64,000 nt of DNA, from positions 1 to 64,000 of the forward strand of contig CBDDEN010000003.1 of the NCBI GenBank assembly GCA_965226925.1, given 5' to 3'. Below are positions 63,406 through 64,000 of the stretch, piece by piece; positions within the stretch are counted from its first letter, which is position 1; the number at the start of each line of letters is the position of its first letter. The stretch is from CBDDCX01 sp965226925. Its GTDB lineage: Bacteria; Gemmatimonadota; Gemmatimonadetes; Longimicrobiales; Gaopeijiaceae. The notes under the pieces were generated by a model. The model was not told where the DNA came from. It searched no databases and saw only the letters and a list, made by a program, of their open reading frames with translations. The translations under genes were made by a program, and so were the position numbers.

Positions 63406-63921
63406 TTACCCGGTGTCGTCGCGGTCGAGCCCGGGCGGCGAATCGACACCAGCGGTCGTTAGCAGAGCCACCGCGTGAACCGCCAGTCCCTCCCCCGAGC
63501 CGATCCAGCCCATACCCTCGTTGGTCTTTCCTTTGATCGAGACGGCGTCCGTAGGAAGCCCGAGCACCTCGCCCAACCGTCGCCGCATCGCGGCGGAATG
63601 AGGCGAGATCATCGGACGCTCACAAATGACCGTGACGTCCACATTGGAAACACGATAGCCGAGATCGTCGATCAGCGCCCCAGCCCGGGCCAGGAGGTCC
63701 ATCGAGTCGATGTCCTTCCACTCCGCATCGCCCGGAGGGAAGTGGCGTCCAATATCACCTGCCGCTGCAGCGCCCAGGATCGCGTCCACCACGGCGTGGG
63801 CCACGGCGTCACCATCGGAGTGGCCTGCGAGACCGGGGTGGTCCGGGATCTCGATCCCACCCAACCTCAAGGGCCTAGCCGAGTCGAAGCGGTGCGAGTC
63901 GTACCCGAAGCCGATCCTCAT
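63406..63921 (-). CDS. ispF: 2-C-methyl-D-erythritol 2,4-cyclodiphosphate synthase
   Basis: 171 residues. Metal ligands are Asp8 and His10 (FGYDSHRFD) and His about 42; LAGHSDGDAVAHAVVDAILG, DIGRHFPPGDAEWKDIDSMD and ISIKGKTNEGMGWIGSGEG-like conserved blocks follow (here VSIKGKTNEGMGWIG). It forms the cyclodiphosphate of the MEP isoprenoid pathway. It is not fused to IspD. It supplies the precursors for the polyprenyl carriers used by the glycan genes in this window. Confidence 0.95.
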   Translation of the reverse strand: MRIGFGYDSHRFDSARPLRLGGIEIPDHPGLAGHSDGDAVAHAVVDAILGAAAAGDIGRHFPPGDAEWKDIDSMDLLARAGALIDDLGYRVSNVDVTVICERPMISPHSAAMRRRLGEVLGLPTDAVSIKGKTNEGMGWIGSGEGLAVHAVALLTTAGVDSPPGLDRDDTG

Positions 63922-63956
63922 TTTGTCTCCGTCCGCTCTTCCAACGTCGGGCCGGC

Positions 63957-64000
63957 CTACTCCCCGTTCCAGGCCTGGATCGCGAGGCAGACGTTGTGTC
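63957..64000 (-). CDS. C-terminal end of an unidentified gene running off the right edge
   Basis: A minus-strand frame reads HNVCLAIQAWNGE and stops with TAG at 63959-63957, 35 bases upstream of ispF. Composition and strand fit the operon. Too short for identification. Confidence 0.35.
   Translation of the reverse strand, partial: HNVCLAIQAWNGE

Overview
The window is GC-rich, densely coded DNA from a diderm bacterium. Evidence for an LPS-bearing outer membrane is direct: a Kdo synthesis set (kdsA, kdsB, kdsC, kdsD), the Lpt export genes lptA, lptB and lptC, an RlpA lipoprotein and a cut-off outer-membrane beta-barrel at the left edge. Secreted propeller proteins, secreted amidohydrolases, a DUF3179 lipoprotein and many large hypothetical exported proteins fit Gemmatimonadota or a neighbouring phylum. 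That placement is inference, because no rRNA or ribosomal protein is present.

Layout. 1-820: end of a barrel gene, a small exported protein, tRNA-Arg(CCU). 820-7240: an accessory island beside the tRNA. It holds a DUF5677-like protein, the C-terminal half of a Pycsar-type nucleotide cyclase cut by an IS3 element, an HTH plus DUF4062-like protein with a textbook autoregulated promoter, and a rolling-circle-type HUH Rep protein with a small coupled ORF. 7241-13270: exported enzymes and propellers, a frameshifted TauE-type permease, and a deletion scar where two divergent genes both lost their 5' ends. 13321-15830: an ABC exporter and a cytoplasmic subtilisin-like protease, which together with the propeller stub look like the tail of a quinohemoprotein amine dehydrogenase (Qhp) operon. 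15834-25550: HmuY-like, serine/threonine dehydratase-like, HExxH lipoprotein, sirtuin, Fsr-type MFS, Crp/Fnr, TPR and VOC genes. 25550-29030: two different IS110-family elements in tandem, each with a long inverted repeat over the start of its recombinase gene. 29133-33434: APC transporter with universal-stress domains, MscS-like protein, remnant of a second APC permease fused to a small monooxygenase operon.

33633-54511 is one long minus-strand block for the envelope: rlpA, methyltransferase, PlsC, glycosyltransferases, a YfhO-type membrane glycosyltransferase, wecB, rpoN, lptB-lptA-lptC, kdsD-kdsC, kdsA-pyrG-kdsB and an anthranilate/PABA synthase glutaminase gene. Most genes overlap by 1-4 bases (ATGA, GTGA, TAGTG), so they are probably translationally coupled. 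A 310-bp element with 31-bp terminal inverted repeats sits between kdsA and kdsC and supplies the kdsA stop codon. The glutaminase gene is broken by an exact 19-bp tandem duplication. 54700-58229 is a composite transposon: two identical, inverted 1199-bp IS5-family copies around a decayed zinc-ribbon membrane-protein gene. The right end has nadE, a PDZ/S41 protease, xerD, dedA and ispF.

The main biological stories are the tRNA-linked defence and replicon island, the IS110 leader structures that could be bridge-RNA loci, the Qhp remnant, and repeated mobile-element insertion at CTAG sites that serve as amber stop codons.
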